A stretch of 64,000 nt of DNA from the NCBI GenBank assembly GCA_029582265.1, contig CM055828.1:8903902-8967901 (forward strand). The letters are read 5' to 3'. How positions within the stretch are numbered: the stretch's first letter is position 1; every line of letters starts with the position of its first letter. The translations under genes and the position numbers were made by a program. Shown piece by piece: positions 14,901-22,778 of the stretch. This DNA is from Zoroaster sp. YZ-2022 (taxonomy: Eukaryota; Echinodermata; Asteroidea; Forcipulatida; Zoroasteridae). Below the pieces are notes generated by a model. The model did not search any database, was not told the DNA's origin, and worked only from the letters and a program-made list of their open reading frames with translations.

Positions 14901-17900
14901 GTAGTAAGTAGTGAATCATTTTTAGTCATTCATTCTTCCAATTTTTGTTTGAAGTTTGTAGCACGGTCTTTACCACAGGATATAGACAAGATATGGGGGT
15001 GTGGTCAGATGGTTCATTATCACCCCAGAGGTCTTTATCCTGCAGTAAAGACCAAGTGTCAAAATGTAAAAAATTTAGAAATGGAATATTTGTTTTGCCA
15101 AAAAAACCAAAAAAAACCCCCACACTATTTTGCTATTTTGTTCTAATTGTTTTTTGTTTCAATCATTACCCCCCCCCCATGTGATCAAGTTTCATCCTAT
15201 CGGCTTGTCTAAGCTGTCTTGGACATGTATTCAAGTATCACCAGTGCTTTTGCTATTTTAAGTTCCAAGTTCTAACCATTCATTTTTGATTGCATGCGAT
15301 GAGTCTGTGTTCTTGCCAAGGAAGATTAATTTACATTAAATTATATTATTCTGATCTCATAAAGACCTGTCATTGTAATATTTTAAGTATTTATTTACCC
15401 CAACCTGTCCAAATTCATCTTTCACCCGTCTGAAGGACGGTGGATGGGCTGCTAGATGAGACACAGCTCTGGACATTGAAATTTGCTAATTTGCTGTAAT
15501 TCCATTTGTCTTTACCAGCTGTTAAAGCATCACTGAGTGTTCACATTTCATCCAATCAGTTGGTCTAATCTGTCTTGGGCATTTATTAAAATATTTGCTA
15601 GTTTTTGTTTCTATTTTAACAGCAATTTTCAGAAAATTATTATTTTACTTATGACCAGAAAATATGCCCCAAAAATTCATTTATGGTGGGTCCCATCATA
15701 AATCCATTTGGGCACAATATATTAAACCAAGCTGTGCAATTTCTCACTTCAAGTCATTTGTTGTCCTTTCTGAAAAGTTATAATCAATGTTCCGATGAAA
15801 ACAAAATATGTTGGTAGAATAGTAAAATATATTCGGATATCTTTAATGGATATTAAAATGTAAAAAGTTAGATTATGTTGGTCATTTCACTGACTTTTGT
15901 TTATGCTGAAACTCTATACCAAAAACGTTTTTTATTATTAAAAAGGGGTCTGGCAAGCTGACCATTTTCATTTGAATTAATTTTATTGTTCTGTCATTGG
16001 CCAAATGCTTGGGTATTTTCCTTTGTTAATCATAGATGATCATGTGGTGTGTATTATTTGGCAATCATTTCTGGATGCCAATATTTTAATTGAATTAGAA
16101 TTGAAAGTTTTAAGTGTTTTTATTTTGCACAGATACAGAGCGGCATCAGTGTTCTCAATGCAGCAAGATCTTCACTGATTACAAGTTTCTAGCGAGACAT
16201 CTTCAGCATTCACACCAATCTTCTACCGAGTGGTATAATTACTTGAAGCTAAGGGTATCTTCTTTTAATATTTCAGTATGTAATCGAAAAGTTGCATCAC
16301 AGGTACATAATTCATTCAGTAGAATGAATAGACCTTTCAGGCAAACGAACACCCAACAAAAACAATTTATGTATATAAAGAACAGCCAACAAATAAAACC
16401 TACCTTGCAAACAGGTCCACAGCCATTCACATGTTGGCAGTGTGAAAAGACTTTCACTACAAGTGAAAAATTTAAATCGCATGAATTGACATGTACTAAC
16501 TCAAGACCATTCAAATGTCAGGATTGCAGCCAGACATTCACACAATGTAGTGACTTGAAAACACATGAGAGCATACATACTGGCTCATGTCTATATGCAT
16601 GTAATCATTGTGATAAAACATTCACACGTAGTGGTGACTTGAAAAGACATGAGAGGATACATACTGGCTCACGGCCATATGCATGTAATCATTGTGATAA
16701 AACATTCACACGTAGTGGTGACTTGAAAACACATGAGAGGATACATACTGGCTCACGGCCATATGCATGTAATCATTGTGATAAAACATTCACAAGTAGT
16801 GGTAACTTGAAAACACATGAGAGGATACATACTGGCTCACGGCCATATGCATGTAATCATTGTGATAAAACATTCACACGTAGTGGTCATTTGAAAAGAC
16901 ATGAGAGGATACATACTGGCTCACGGCCATATGCATGTAATCATTGTGATAAAACATTCACATGTAGTGGTGACTTGAAAACACATGAGAGGATACATAC
17001 TGGATCACGGCCATATGCATGTAATCATTGTGATAAAACATTCACACAAAGTGGTAGCTTGAAAACACATGAGAGGATACATACTGGCTCACGGCCATAT
17101 GCATGTAATCATTGTGATAAAACATTCACACATAGTATTAGCTTGAAAATACATGAGAGCATACATACTGGCTCACGGCCATATGCATGTAATCATTGTG
17201 ATAAAACATTCACACAATGTATTAACTTGAAAACACATGAGAGGATACATACTGGATCACGGCCATATGCATGTAATCATTGTGATAAAACATTCACACA
17301 AAGTGGTAGCTTGAAAACACATGAGAGGATACATACTGGCTCACGGCCATATGCATGTAATCATTGTGATAAAACATTCACACATAGTATTAGCTTGAAA
17401 ATACATGAGAGCATACATACTGGCTCACGGCCATATGCATGTAATCATTGTGATAAAACATTCACACAATGTATTAACTTGAAAAGACATGAGAGAATAC
17501 ATACTGGCTCACGGCCATATGCATGTAATCATTGTGATAAAACATTCACAAGTAGTGGTAGCTTGAAAACACATGAGAGGATACATACTGGCTCACGGCC
17601 ATATGCATGTAATCATTGTGATAAAACATTCACACAAAGTGGTAGCTTGAAAACACATGAGAGGATACATACTGGCTCACGGCCATATGCATGTAATCAT
17701 TGTGATAAAACATTCACAAGTAGTGGTCACTTGAAAACGCATGAGAGGATACATACTGGCTCACGGCCATATGCATGTAATCATTGTGATAAAACATTCA
17801 CAAGTAGTGGTAACTTGAAAACACATGAGAGGATACATACTGGCTCACGGCCATATGCATGTAATCATTGTGATAAAACATTCACACATAGTATTAGCTT

Positions 17901-18114
17901 GAAAATACATGAGAGCATACATACTGGCTCACGGCCATATGCATGTAATCATTGTGATAAAACATTCACACAATGTATTAACTTGAAAAGACATGAGAGG
18001 ATACATACTGGCTCACGGCCATATGCATGTAATCATTGTGATAAAACATTCACAAGTAGTGGTAGCTTGAAAACACATGAGGATACATACTGGCTCACGG
18101 CCATATGCATGTAA
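429..18114 (+). CDS. PRDM9: PRDM9-like histone methyltransferase with KRAB-like, SSXRD, PR/SET and C2H2 zinc fingers
   Basis: Eight exons join in phase: 429-552, 6664-6792, 7226-7317, 8972-9149, 10937-11035, 13416-13681, 14648-14903 and 16133-18114, giving 1041 residues. Domains in order: KRAB-like (about residues 1-42), acidic SDSDEEW exon, SSXRD-like RYPRRAG, zinc knuckle C-x2-C-x7-C-x2-H, PR/SET, one PR-proximal finger, and about 20 terminal fingers. In vertebrates PRDM9 trimethylates H3K4 and H3K36 in meiotic prophase and its fingers place recombination hotspots. The three tyrosines needed for catalysis in mouse (276, 341, 357) are present in GPYGGE, IYYRSF and VFYGKEY. The start ATG at 429 is preceded by an in-frame TGA at 402. 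A frameshift in the 21st finger fixes the stop at 18114. Family assignment is very secure; a meiotic role in this animal is inferred. The exons also make a PRDM7-type or non-meiotic paralogue possible. Confidence 0.93.
1518..2626. mobile_element. TTAA-flanked piggyBac-like non-autonomous element 1
   Basis: The element is bounded by TTAA at 1514-1517 and 2627-2630, and its ends are imperfect inverted repeats: CCCTTTGAGTCCC at the left and, read inward from the right, CCTTTTCAGTCCC. TTAA target duplications with CC-starting termini are characteristic of piggyBac transposons. No transposase domain is recognisable inside. A 140-codon plus-strand frame near the right end crosses the boundary and is probably chance. 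Confidence 0.6.
3484..5723. mobile_element. hAT-like DNA transposon, non-autonomous
   Basis: The two ends are an 18-bp inverted repeat: TAGGCCTGGGCGAATAGT at the left and its reverse complement at 5706-5723. The TAGGCCTGGGC start resembles hAT superfamily termini. Subterminal copies of TATTCGCGAATA-like motifs occur near both ends (3510-3610, 5640-5670), as expected for transposase binding sites. No transposase is seen. I could not define an exact target duplication. Confidence 0.62.
4050..4492. mobile_element. Foldback (MITE-like) element nested in the hAT-like transposon
   Basis: Arms of about 200 bp are inverted around a centre near 4262: the left end GACATAAAACACAATAAAGG reappears reversed as CCTTTATTGTGTTTTATGTC at the right. 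The centre is a hairpin with GGACGGAAAAGT facing ACTTTTTCCGTCC. It lies inside the 3484-5723 element, so it is the younger insertion of the two, unless it was part of that element from the start. Confidence 0.65.
6386..6507 (+). repeat. Interspersed repeat, family A, copy 1
   Basis: The consensus begins AAGTAAGACTAATTGCGGTG and ends in CGACGTTTCGATCAGTATGC followed by TCTGATCGTCCTCAGGAG. Other copies are at 7031-7100 (left half only), 53181-53400 (two halves head to head) and 57583-57709. It includes the near-palindrome GATCAGTATGCTCTGATC. Non-coding; element class unknown. Confidence 0.7.
6664..6792 (+). CDS. PRDM9: PRDM9 exon 2, acidic post-KRAB segment
   Basis: The exon lies between a TTTGCAG acceptor and a TAG|GTGCAT donor, and splices in phase 1 on both sides. 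It encodes [18 protein letters not shown] followed by [14 protein letters not shown]. The same order (GLRATRPAFM, basic run, then DSDEEW) follows the KRAB segment in mammalian PRDM9, which makes this exon diagnostic of the family. Confidence 0.9.
7031..7100 (+). repeat. Interspersed repeat, family A, copy 2 (partial)
   Basis: Only the first 70 bp of the family A unit is present, from AAGTAAGACTAATTGCGGTG to GAAAAGAACTGG. It is almost identical to the 6386 copy over this length, so it is a recent or truncated insertion in intron 2 of the PRDM9 gene. Confidence 0.65.
7226..7317 (+). CDS. PRDM9: PRDM9 exon 3, basic linker
   Basis: A short exon between AAGCAG and an AAG|GTACAC donor. It keeps the frame (2 bases plus 30 codons) and encodes a Lys/Arg/Ser-rich linker beginning [17 protein letters not shown]. 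It is too short for open-reading-frame scans and is placed by frame continuity with exons 2 and 4. No fold is recognised. A piggyBac-like element begins only 29 bp after the donor. Confidence 0.72.
7347..8435 (-). mobile_element. piggyBac-like transposon remnant in PRDM9 intron 3
   Basis: A 13-bp inverted repeat, CTGTTATCCTGCA, closes both ends. The left flank is TTAA (7343-7346); the right flank is CTAA (8436-8439), one change from TTAA. Subterminal GCCACGATCGTGGC palindromes lie near the right end. Inside, on the minus strand, is a transposase N-terminal fragment (7737-8021). The element is 1.09 kb, about half the size of an intact piggyBac, so it is internally deleted. Confidence 0.75.
7737..8021 (-). 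pseudogene. piggyBac transposase, N-terminal fragment
   Basis: A 94-codon frame starts with a Ser/Asp/Glu-rich stretch ([20 protein letters not shown]), typical of piggyBac N-termini, and runs into [19 protein letters not shown] and DETNRYA. The last two match the opening of the DDE_Tnp_1_7 domain (D.FL..F.T..LL..IV..TN.YA). The frame stops soon after, before any catalytic Asp, so it cannot be an active transposase. The upstream overlapping frame (7829-8068) suggests a frameshift. Confidence 0.7.
8972..9149 (+). CDS. PRDM9: PRDM9 exon 4, linker
   Basis: The acceptor is a pyrimidine-rich tract ending TTCAAG at 8971; the donor is GCAG|GTACCG. The 59 codons encode an acidic then proline- and lysine-rich linker ([15 protein letters not shown], then [17 protein letters not shown]). 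It sits where mammalian PRDM9 has its poorly conserved region between KRAB and SSXRD. Placement relies on phase and splice signals. Confidence 0.72.
9248..10527 (+). mobile_element. hAT-like non-autonomous element, copy 1
   Basis: The ends are inverted repeats, CAGGGAACGATTTC at the left and GAAATCGTTCGCTG at the right (one mismatch). They are flanked by a perfect 7-bp direct repeat CTATTAG (9241-9247 and 10528-10534). Subterminal motifs TTGCATAGCAAAACTGCGAT and GCGATGC repeat near both ends. A second copy lies reversed at about 30185-31082 in a CEP290 intron. CAGGG ends fit hAT, although hAT usually duplicates 8 bp. No transposase is seen. Confidence 0.72.
10937..11035 (+). CDS. PRDM9: PRDM9 exon 5, SSXRD-like segment
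   Basis: The exon encodes [20 protein letters not shown] and NDDCFV, then splits the Tyr codon of the zinc knuckle. It aligns with the SSXRD of mammalian PRDM9 (RYSLRERKGHAYKE..., then DDYLYC). The donor chosen is GT|GTATGT at 11036, because with acceptor CACAG at 13415 it rebuilds TAT (Tyr) before CEDC, as in the family. Two nearby GT options would shift or lose this residue. Confidence 0.85.
11578..11735. repeat. Palindromic GGTAACC/ATGGTA-rich repeat
   Basis: The block ACCTCATGGTA recurs three times in tandem, followed by inverted and imperfect copies of CCATGGTA/TACCATGG up to about 11735. The whole stretch can fold on itself. It lies in PRDM9 intron 5 and is probably the inverted core of a small DNA element; no flanking duplication was identified. 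Confidence 0.5.
11881..11910 (+). repeat. Poly-T tract
   Basis: An unbroken run of about 29 T residues in PRDM9 intron 5. It could be the reversed tail of a retroposed sequence, but no matching body is recognised beside it. Confidence 0.8.
12330..13210. repeat. Possible dispersed element with short inverted ends
   Basis: The left edge has GTGTTTGTGCGAACACCTC and the right edge AGTGTTTGTTCTAACAAACACT; each is itself a small palindrome and the two resemble each other. Between them the phrase CTTCCGGTC..AAC.(A)GAAGTT occurs twice (12450, 13020), suggesting internal duplication. No coding sequence is seen. Boundaries are tentative. Confidence 0.3.
13416..13681 (+). CDS. PRDM9: PRDM9 exon 6, zinc knuckle and N-terminal half of PR/SET
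   Basis: The exon begins with [15 protein letters not shown], a C-x2-C-x7-C-x2-H knuckle with the same spacing as mammalian PRDM9, then enters the PR/SET domain: [21 protein letters not shown], shown here as the family's LPPGL..G and GLGVW blocks, and [13 protein letters not shown]. The Tyr in GPYGG corresponds to mouse Tyr276. The donor is GAG|GTAAGT at 13681, phase 0, after GYAWE. Confidence 0.93.
13830..13990 (+). repeat. Interspersed repeat, family B, copy 2
   Basis: Just downstream of PRDM9 exon 6, this copy shares the AGAAAGGAAAACAAATAC arm and the GGGGACCCACCGTAAATAT core with the copy at 1-240. The open frame of exon 6 runs into it, which is why a long reading frame extends past the real donor at 13682. 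Confidence 0.55.
14648..14903 (+). CDS. PRDM9: PRDM9 exon 7, C-terminal half of PR/SET
   Basis: The exon follows acceptor CAACAG and encodes [14 protein letters not shown], then [34 protein letters not shown] and [25 protein letters not shown] and ELLV(W/F)YG are core SET-fold and cofactor/substrate motifs. Tyr residues matching mouse 341 (IYYR) and 357 (FYG) are intact, so the domain looks catalytically competent. The donor is A|GTAAGT at 14904; the exon ends in phase 1. Confidence 0.94.
14904..16132 (+). other. PRDM9 intron 7
   Basis: The intron carries a family B repeat in reverse orientation at 15625-15812 (core GATGGGACCCACCATAAA when reversed). The phrase CCAATCAGTTGGTCTAATCTGTCTTGG near 15550 resembles CCTATCGGCTTGTCTAAGCTGTCTTGG near 15196, given here in part, so a short segment is duplicated. 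No exon is evident. Confidence 0.6.
15625..15812 (-). repeat. Interspersed repeat, family B, copy 3 (reverse)
   Basis: Reverse-complement match of the 1-240 segment, including the GGTGGGTCCCATCATAAAT core and the TTTCATCGGAACATTG-like end. It is the most complete of the three copies and includes both arms. Confidence 0.55.
16133..18114 (+). CDS. PRDM9: PRDM9 exon 8, PR-proximal finger, spacer and terminal zinc-finger array
   Basis: The exon opens after TTGCACAG with a finger right behind the PR/SET domain ([20 protein letters not shown]), as in mammalian PRDM9. A spacer of about 65 residues follows, then a C2HC finger (FTCWQCEK...HELTC), a divergent finger (FKCQDC), and 84-bp fingers of type [11 protein letters not shown] with TGSRP linkers. 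The 21st finger in all carries a 2-bp deletion (GAGAGG to GAGG near 18081); the frame then reads [10 protein letters not shown] and stops at 18112-18114. An internal mini-intron is not needed. Confidence 0.92.
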
Positions 18115-18340
18115 TCATTGTGATAAAACATTCACACAAAGTGGTAGCTTGAAAACACATGAGAGGATACATACTGGCTCACGGCCATATGCATGTAATC
18201 ATTGTGATAAAACATTCACACAAAGTGGTGACTTGAAAACACATGAGAGGATACATACTGGTTCACGGTCATATGCATGTAATCATTGTGATAAAACATT
18301 CACACATAGCGGTAACTTGAAAAGACATGAGGATACATGA
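16594..18340 (+). repeat. PRDM9: 84-bp zinc-finger coding minisatellite, about 21 units
   Basis: Counting from the first YACNHC finger at 16594, units start every 84 bp to 18022, then one 82-bp unit, then units at 18104, 18188 and 18272. Each encodes [11 protein letters not shown], a variable helix, H-E-R-I-H and TGSRP. Variation is confined to helix positions -1, 1, 2, 3 and 6. Values seen include RSGD/R, SSGN/T, RSGH/R, CSGD/T, QSGS/T, HSIS/I, QCIN/R, SSGH/T and HSGN/R, about 13 types among 21 units. The framework is nearly unchanged at the nucleotide level. Confidence 0.95.
18115..18340 (+). pseudogene. Out-of-frame distal zinc fingers of the PRDM9 array
   Basis: After the 2-bp deletion, three more finger units (QSGS/T, QSGD/T, HSGN/R helices) continue in another frame, open from 18077 and ending LKRHEDT at a TGA (18338-18340). 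They are as well preserved as the translated fingers, so the frameshift is young, polymorphic or an assembly error. The last unit itself lacks the same AG dinucleotide, and that is what creates its stop codon. Confidence 0.8.
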
Positions 18341-18636
18341 ATGATGAACTACACTTACATGATGGTCATAGTGATAGAAATTCACTGACACAATCTGTAG
18401 AAGATACCATTTGCATAATGGTGTCCATAATGACATTCATACAAATGTGTGTACCTAGAGTGGGCAGAGTGCAATATATCGGCTTATTGATTCAATAACA
18501 AATGAACTTAGAAACCAATTAAGCTAAATCTTTCATTGGTATTATTTAACTATTCTTTGGTCCTAATGCTTAAATTATGGGCATTCATTCAGTTATTTAA
18601 GATTTAACTTAACTTGAAAGTTTGCACTTAATACTA

Positions 18637-18880
18637 CAGTATGTCCCAAAAAAGTGTCACTCTAACTATTTCTGAAAATATACCAAAACCACAAAATAAA
18701 TTTTGGAACTTTTTCAATTGCACAGATACTCCTAATCCTTTATGTGAGAAATTACATAAAACTCACAGGTGTTTAGGCCAAGGAGTATCTGTGCAATTGA
18801 AAAAGTTCCAAAATGTATTTCGGGGTTTTGGTATATTTTCAGAAATAGTTTTAGAGTGACACTTTTTTTGGGACATACTG
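18637..18880. mobile_element. Mariner-type MITE with long inverted repeats
   Basis: The left end CAGTATGTCCCAAAAAAGTG and its reverse complement at the right are flanked by TA on both sides (18635-18636, 18881-18882). Arms of about 105 bp pair across a loop of about 35 bp near 18740-18780, including AGATACTCCT facing AGGAGTATCT. The TA duplication and CAGTRTGTCCC end indicate a Tc1/mariner relative. It is too short to encode transposase. Confidence 0.85.
18695..18700 (+). terminator. Candidate polyadenylation signal for PRDM9
   Basis: AATAAA occurs about 350 bp after the last finger unit, inside the left arm of the MITE. No closer canonical hexamer was noticed after 18340. If used, the PRDM9 3' UTR would end in a mobile element. 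Confidence 0.25.
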
Positions 18881-21354
18881 TAGTGTCTTTTTGAATAAGC
18901 TAGTTTGCTGATGAGTAATCTAATACATGTACTTATTTATATAAATTTATGCTTCTTAAAACCATTAGAATAATGAAACTAAGACATACATTGATTCATA
19001 ATTTTTGTTTTATTTTCTCTCCAATGTTTTTTCTACACAATTTATACAAGTACATCTACACATGTATTCACTTTATACAAGTATATCTACACATACGTAT
19101 TCACTTAACAGTTAAGACTAATACTTTATCATAGCTGCCAACTATTACAATTATATTTGTAATTATTACAAATTTTTCAGGGATTACGAAAGTACAAATT
19201 GATTTACGTACACATATGTAGTAGGTTTTTGTTTGATTTATTTGCAGTTGGTCATCTTGACCATCATTTTAGTTTTAATACAAATTGTTATGTCTTGGTC
19301 AGTTTCATTACAAATTGGAATTTTGAAATGTTGGCAGCTATACTTTATGTGCTTAACGTTTTATAATAATAATTATCTTATTTTTTAAATAATGGTACAG
19401 GATTTGATGAATATACAACAAAAGTGAATTCAATGTTTTTGTACTCATAAATGTTTCTTTTAAGATCCAACCCCCCCCCCCCCAAAAAGCACATATGCAA
19501 ATATATATAACATTTTTTGTAATATAATAACTATTTGTATTGTCTTTAATAGACAAAGAATGTATGCATGTGTTTTACCCACAGACATATATCATACAGA
19601 TGGGCAACAGTTATTCAAATGTACTAACCTAGTCCACAGTACAGTATTCCAAGAACAATAGATTTGGCCCATTCGTGACATTTTGTTCCACAAACTGACA
19701 CAAGGTCTCAAAAAGTAGTGCTGCGCGAATCCTGTGTGCATACTTTAGCGTGTTATCCCCACAGCTGATGGTTCGCCTGCGTCTAGTTCTCTAGGAACTA
19801 GCTTCGTGTGGAAACATGTGCATGCGAGCATTTGGAGTACAATGCCATGGATTATATAGGTAATAAACTTCTGGTGATGGGCATAACGAAATAAAAACAA
19901 AAATAATGAAATTAGTATACCCTGTTAGGTTAGTAATGTTTACTAGGGCATTTATAAGCCGAAACATTTTGGGTCAATTACTTGTGTAATTTAAAATGAC
20001 AAAATAACAAATCAATTGTAAATTAATTTCTAAAGATGGAATGCATCTTCAACAAATTGCTTATACAACATGTAATTGTAATTTTTGTGGGTTTTACTAG
20101 TTGAGGGAATAAGGTTTGACATATTGCAGGCAAAGTTATTTATTGTCCATGGTAAAAGGCCAAACATCTGGCTTTTATTCACATTCATAAATGCTTTAAT
20201 GATTTTGTTGTAAAAATATCAAAATTAAGTTAAATTTGGTGCAGAAAAAATAAACGGAATCGGTTGTATTGAAAACACAAGTGTGCGTGTGCATGAGGAT
20301 TTTTGTTAAAGGTTTTCTCAAACTGCACATCCAGCAAGACAGAGCAGCAGGTGCGTGATACACTTGAAAGATCCATATTAAATAACGCCTACCAGTCTTA
20401 ACAAACGTTAGACAAATAAAACTTGACCAGCCAGAATGTCTAAACTGTATGTGGTATTTTTTGAACTTTTTATTAAGGGAACAAAACTTTGTCGTGCAGT
20501 CTTTACTGCAGGAAAACGACTGGCTTTGGGCATGGCCACAAGTGATAAAAGACCAAGCTGAAGGCCATGCACAAAACCGGTCATTATCCTGAGATATACA
20601 GTATCAAACTGTCCTTCCCATTTATAAATGCCTGCATTGATTTGGTTTTCAAATTTGAGTAACTTTTTTTTGTGTTGGGGGGGAATATGCCAAAAACAAA
20701 TTCACGGGACACAGGAAAGTGCGATGCAAAACTGTCAATATGATTGGTCCAGCTTAATAGAAAGCTGGTGTGTGACATACCTGCTGATCTGATATTGATA
20801 AGCCATGTCTTCACCAGATGTTAATGCACCCCTCATATCAAGTTTCATGATCATGTTGTGCTACAGAGTAATGTGATCAATGACAGATTTACAAGCTGGA
20901 TGTTTGCCATATCTTATATGCATTGGTGCATCTGTAGCTAGCTGTACACAACGTTAAGGTATAATTTTTTGTTTTTCAATCCTAAACTTTAGAAAATTGC
21001 AAATATTTAAAAGATCGTTGTCCTTGATCCATCTCATCAAGGGAAAGCAATATGGGAAGGCTGGCACAACTCTACTTTTAAAATTTGGTCTGTTATTAGG
21101 TGGTATTTTAGTGACGTCATTAATACAATATAGGCCTTGAAAGGGTTAATTATTAATCCTTGCAGCTTGCAACAACTTTTATCAATTACAGTTTGGCTCT
21201 TGGTTTAAAAAAATTGCCACCCCTGCTGTATACAGTATTACTCTTCGTTATTACATATAACTTTCCTTGTGATTGTATTGTGAATGCTGTAGAAATAAAT
21301 GAACCTTGAAGTGCATCTCATCTGTAATTTGTATCTTACCTTTAATAAATCGTT

Positions 21355-21648
21355 GTGTGCCCGGAAGGTGGTAAGGCTCTCTTCTTCCGGGCACACAAAG
21401 TGCAACTTTTGGTCTCAGCAGAAGGTCATAAGCAATAAAATGGCATGTTATACATTTGTTGCTAGAATTACTCCCTAGACATGTTTTTCCATTCCCATGC
21501 AGAATTTAACTTTCCTATAATGATTTATAAATGGCAGAAAAATTACCAAATATTCACACTCGGTTTTCTTGAAACACAATTTCGCACATTAATTGCTTAC
21601 GACATTTTGGCAGTCACACTTTTGTTACATCCTTCTTCCAGGCACACA
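21355..21648 (+). repeat. Interspersed repeat with hairpin end, family C, copy 1
   Basis: The left end is a hairpin, GTGTGCCCGGAAG facing CTTCCGGGCACAC. The interior (CAGAAGGTCATAAGCAATAAAATGG, in part) matches the copy at 60132-60464 in reverse orientation, including GAATTACTCCC and ATTTATAAATGGCAGAAAAA blocks. Non-coding dispersed element. Confidence 0.65.
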
Positions 21649-22400
21649 ATGAAATACAGTTTCCAGATGTATAGAGAAACAGGAGGGATCTTTCCAGCCT
21701 GTCGAACAGTACCGATTGACCAATAATATTACATTATATATGACAACTGTTGCTATCTACCATTTCGTTGGTAAAAGTTTCCACTTTTTGATTGAACAAA
21801 AAATACTTTGCATTTTGTTATCATGAAAGCCGACCCTTCCTCCACGATAAAAATGCTTCTCTTGTATCCATACTGAGTTCGGAGACAGCCATTTTGTTTG
21901 GGTAATGTTTAAAATGAAGTTGAACATTGCACTATACCTGCACACCATGTGCATTGTGAATAAACTTAACATAAATGTCTTGGTGGAAGACTAGATGTGT
22001 CAAGTTTTTCATGTGGGCAGTGACTAATAGTGCGATTAGTCTGAAAAAAATCAACACTATGACAAAGCCAATGTGTTTATTATAAATTATGTCAAAAAAT
22101 ACACATGCCCAAAGAGCTATTCAGATATACTGGCATCATGCACACAGTTATCAAATATCAAATTTGGTCAATTATGGATTTTGATTGACAGCTGTCGATT
22201 ACTCAACGGTAACTCCTGTCAGTAGCCACAGCTCTGTAGCTGAACCTCAACTTGTGGTGATCATGGTTTAGATATAAAAGAAAAGTATTAAGTCTTCTCA
22301 AAAATGTGATGCGATTAACACATGAAAAGAAATGCAAATACAGATACTTTAAAGGGGAAATATCGTCACGATCAACAGGGCATGGAATCGGAGTGCTAGT

Positions 22401-22406
22401 TTTATT
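22401..22406 (-). terminator. Candidate polyadenylation signal for CEP290
   Basis: TTTATT on the plus strand reads AATAAA on the minus strand, about 210 bp beyond the CEP290 stop codon at 22614. This is a reasonable 3' UTR length, but no other evidence supports it. Confidence 0.35.
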
Positions 22407-22613
22407 TTAACTCGGTGACTGAAAATAATATCCCACATGAGAAGGTAATATTACTGCTGCATAAATGCGCCAGTAATTTTCAGTCAATGTGTTCATCATA
22501 AATAAGACTTCCATGCCATGTTGAAAGTCTGCTCTTATCATGATGATACTGTCCTTATAATCATCCAAAGTACAAAATAGTACATGTTTAAGTCATGATA
22601 AATGTATACAATT

Positions 22614-22778
22614 TTATCTCGTCTGAGGGATGTTGACAGAAACTCCAAACTGTTGAGAGAACTTCCTAAGTTGCTCCTCATATTGAACATTACGTTGTAC
22701 GGATTCTTGATAGTTGAACTTCAGATCTTCTATCTCTTCAAAGAAGGCTGGGTCAAACTGCTCCAACTCCTTATGAAG
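22614..22778 (-). CDS. CEP290: CEP290 terminal exon
   Basis: The exon follows a TCATTAG acceptor and encodes [20 protein letters not shown], then [20 protein letters not shown] and ends NIPQTR. The [14 protein letters not shown] block is the hallmark of the CEP290 C-terminus. Confidence 0.95.
   Translation of the reverse strand, partial: LHKELEQFDPAFFEEIEDLKFNYQESVQRNVQYEEQLRKFSQQFGVSVNIPQTR

Larger units (their letters stand above)
18341..22613. other. Intergenic region between the convergent PRDM9 and CEP290 genes
   Basis: No gene is seen here. Contents: a mariner-type MITE (18637-18880), a duplicated TACAAGTA.ATCTACACAT block (19045-19110), a run of 15 C (about 19470-19484), an interspersed hairpin-ended repeat (21355-21648) and a candidate CEP290 polyadenylation signal (22401-22406). 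Short open frames have no recognisable domains. Two converging 3' UTRs must share this space. Confidence 0.7.

Noticed and set aside
16249..16275. Mini-intron in PRDM9 exon 8 between GTATCT and TTTCAG
   Set aside because: It would be only about 27 bp, and the exon is open without removing it.
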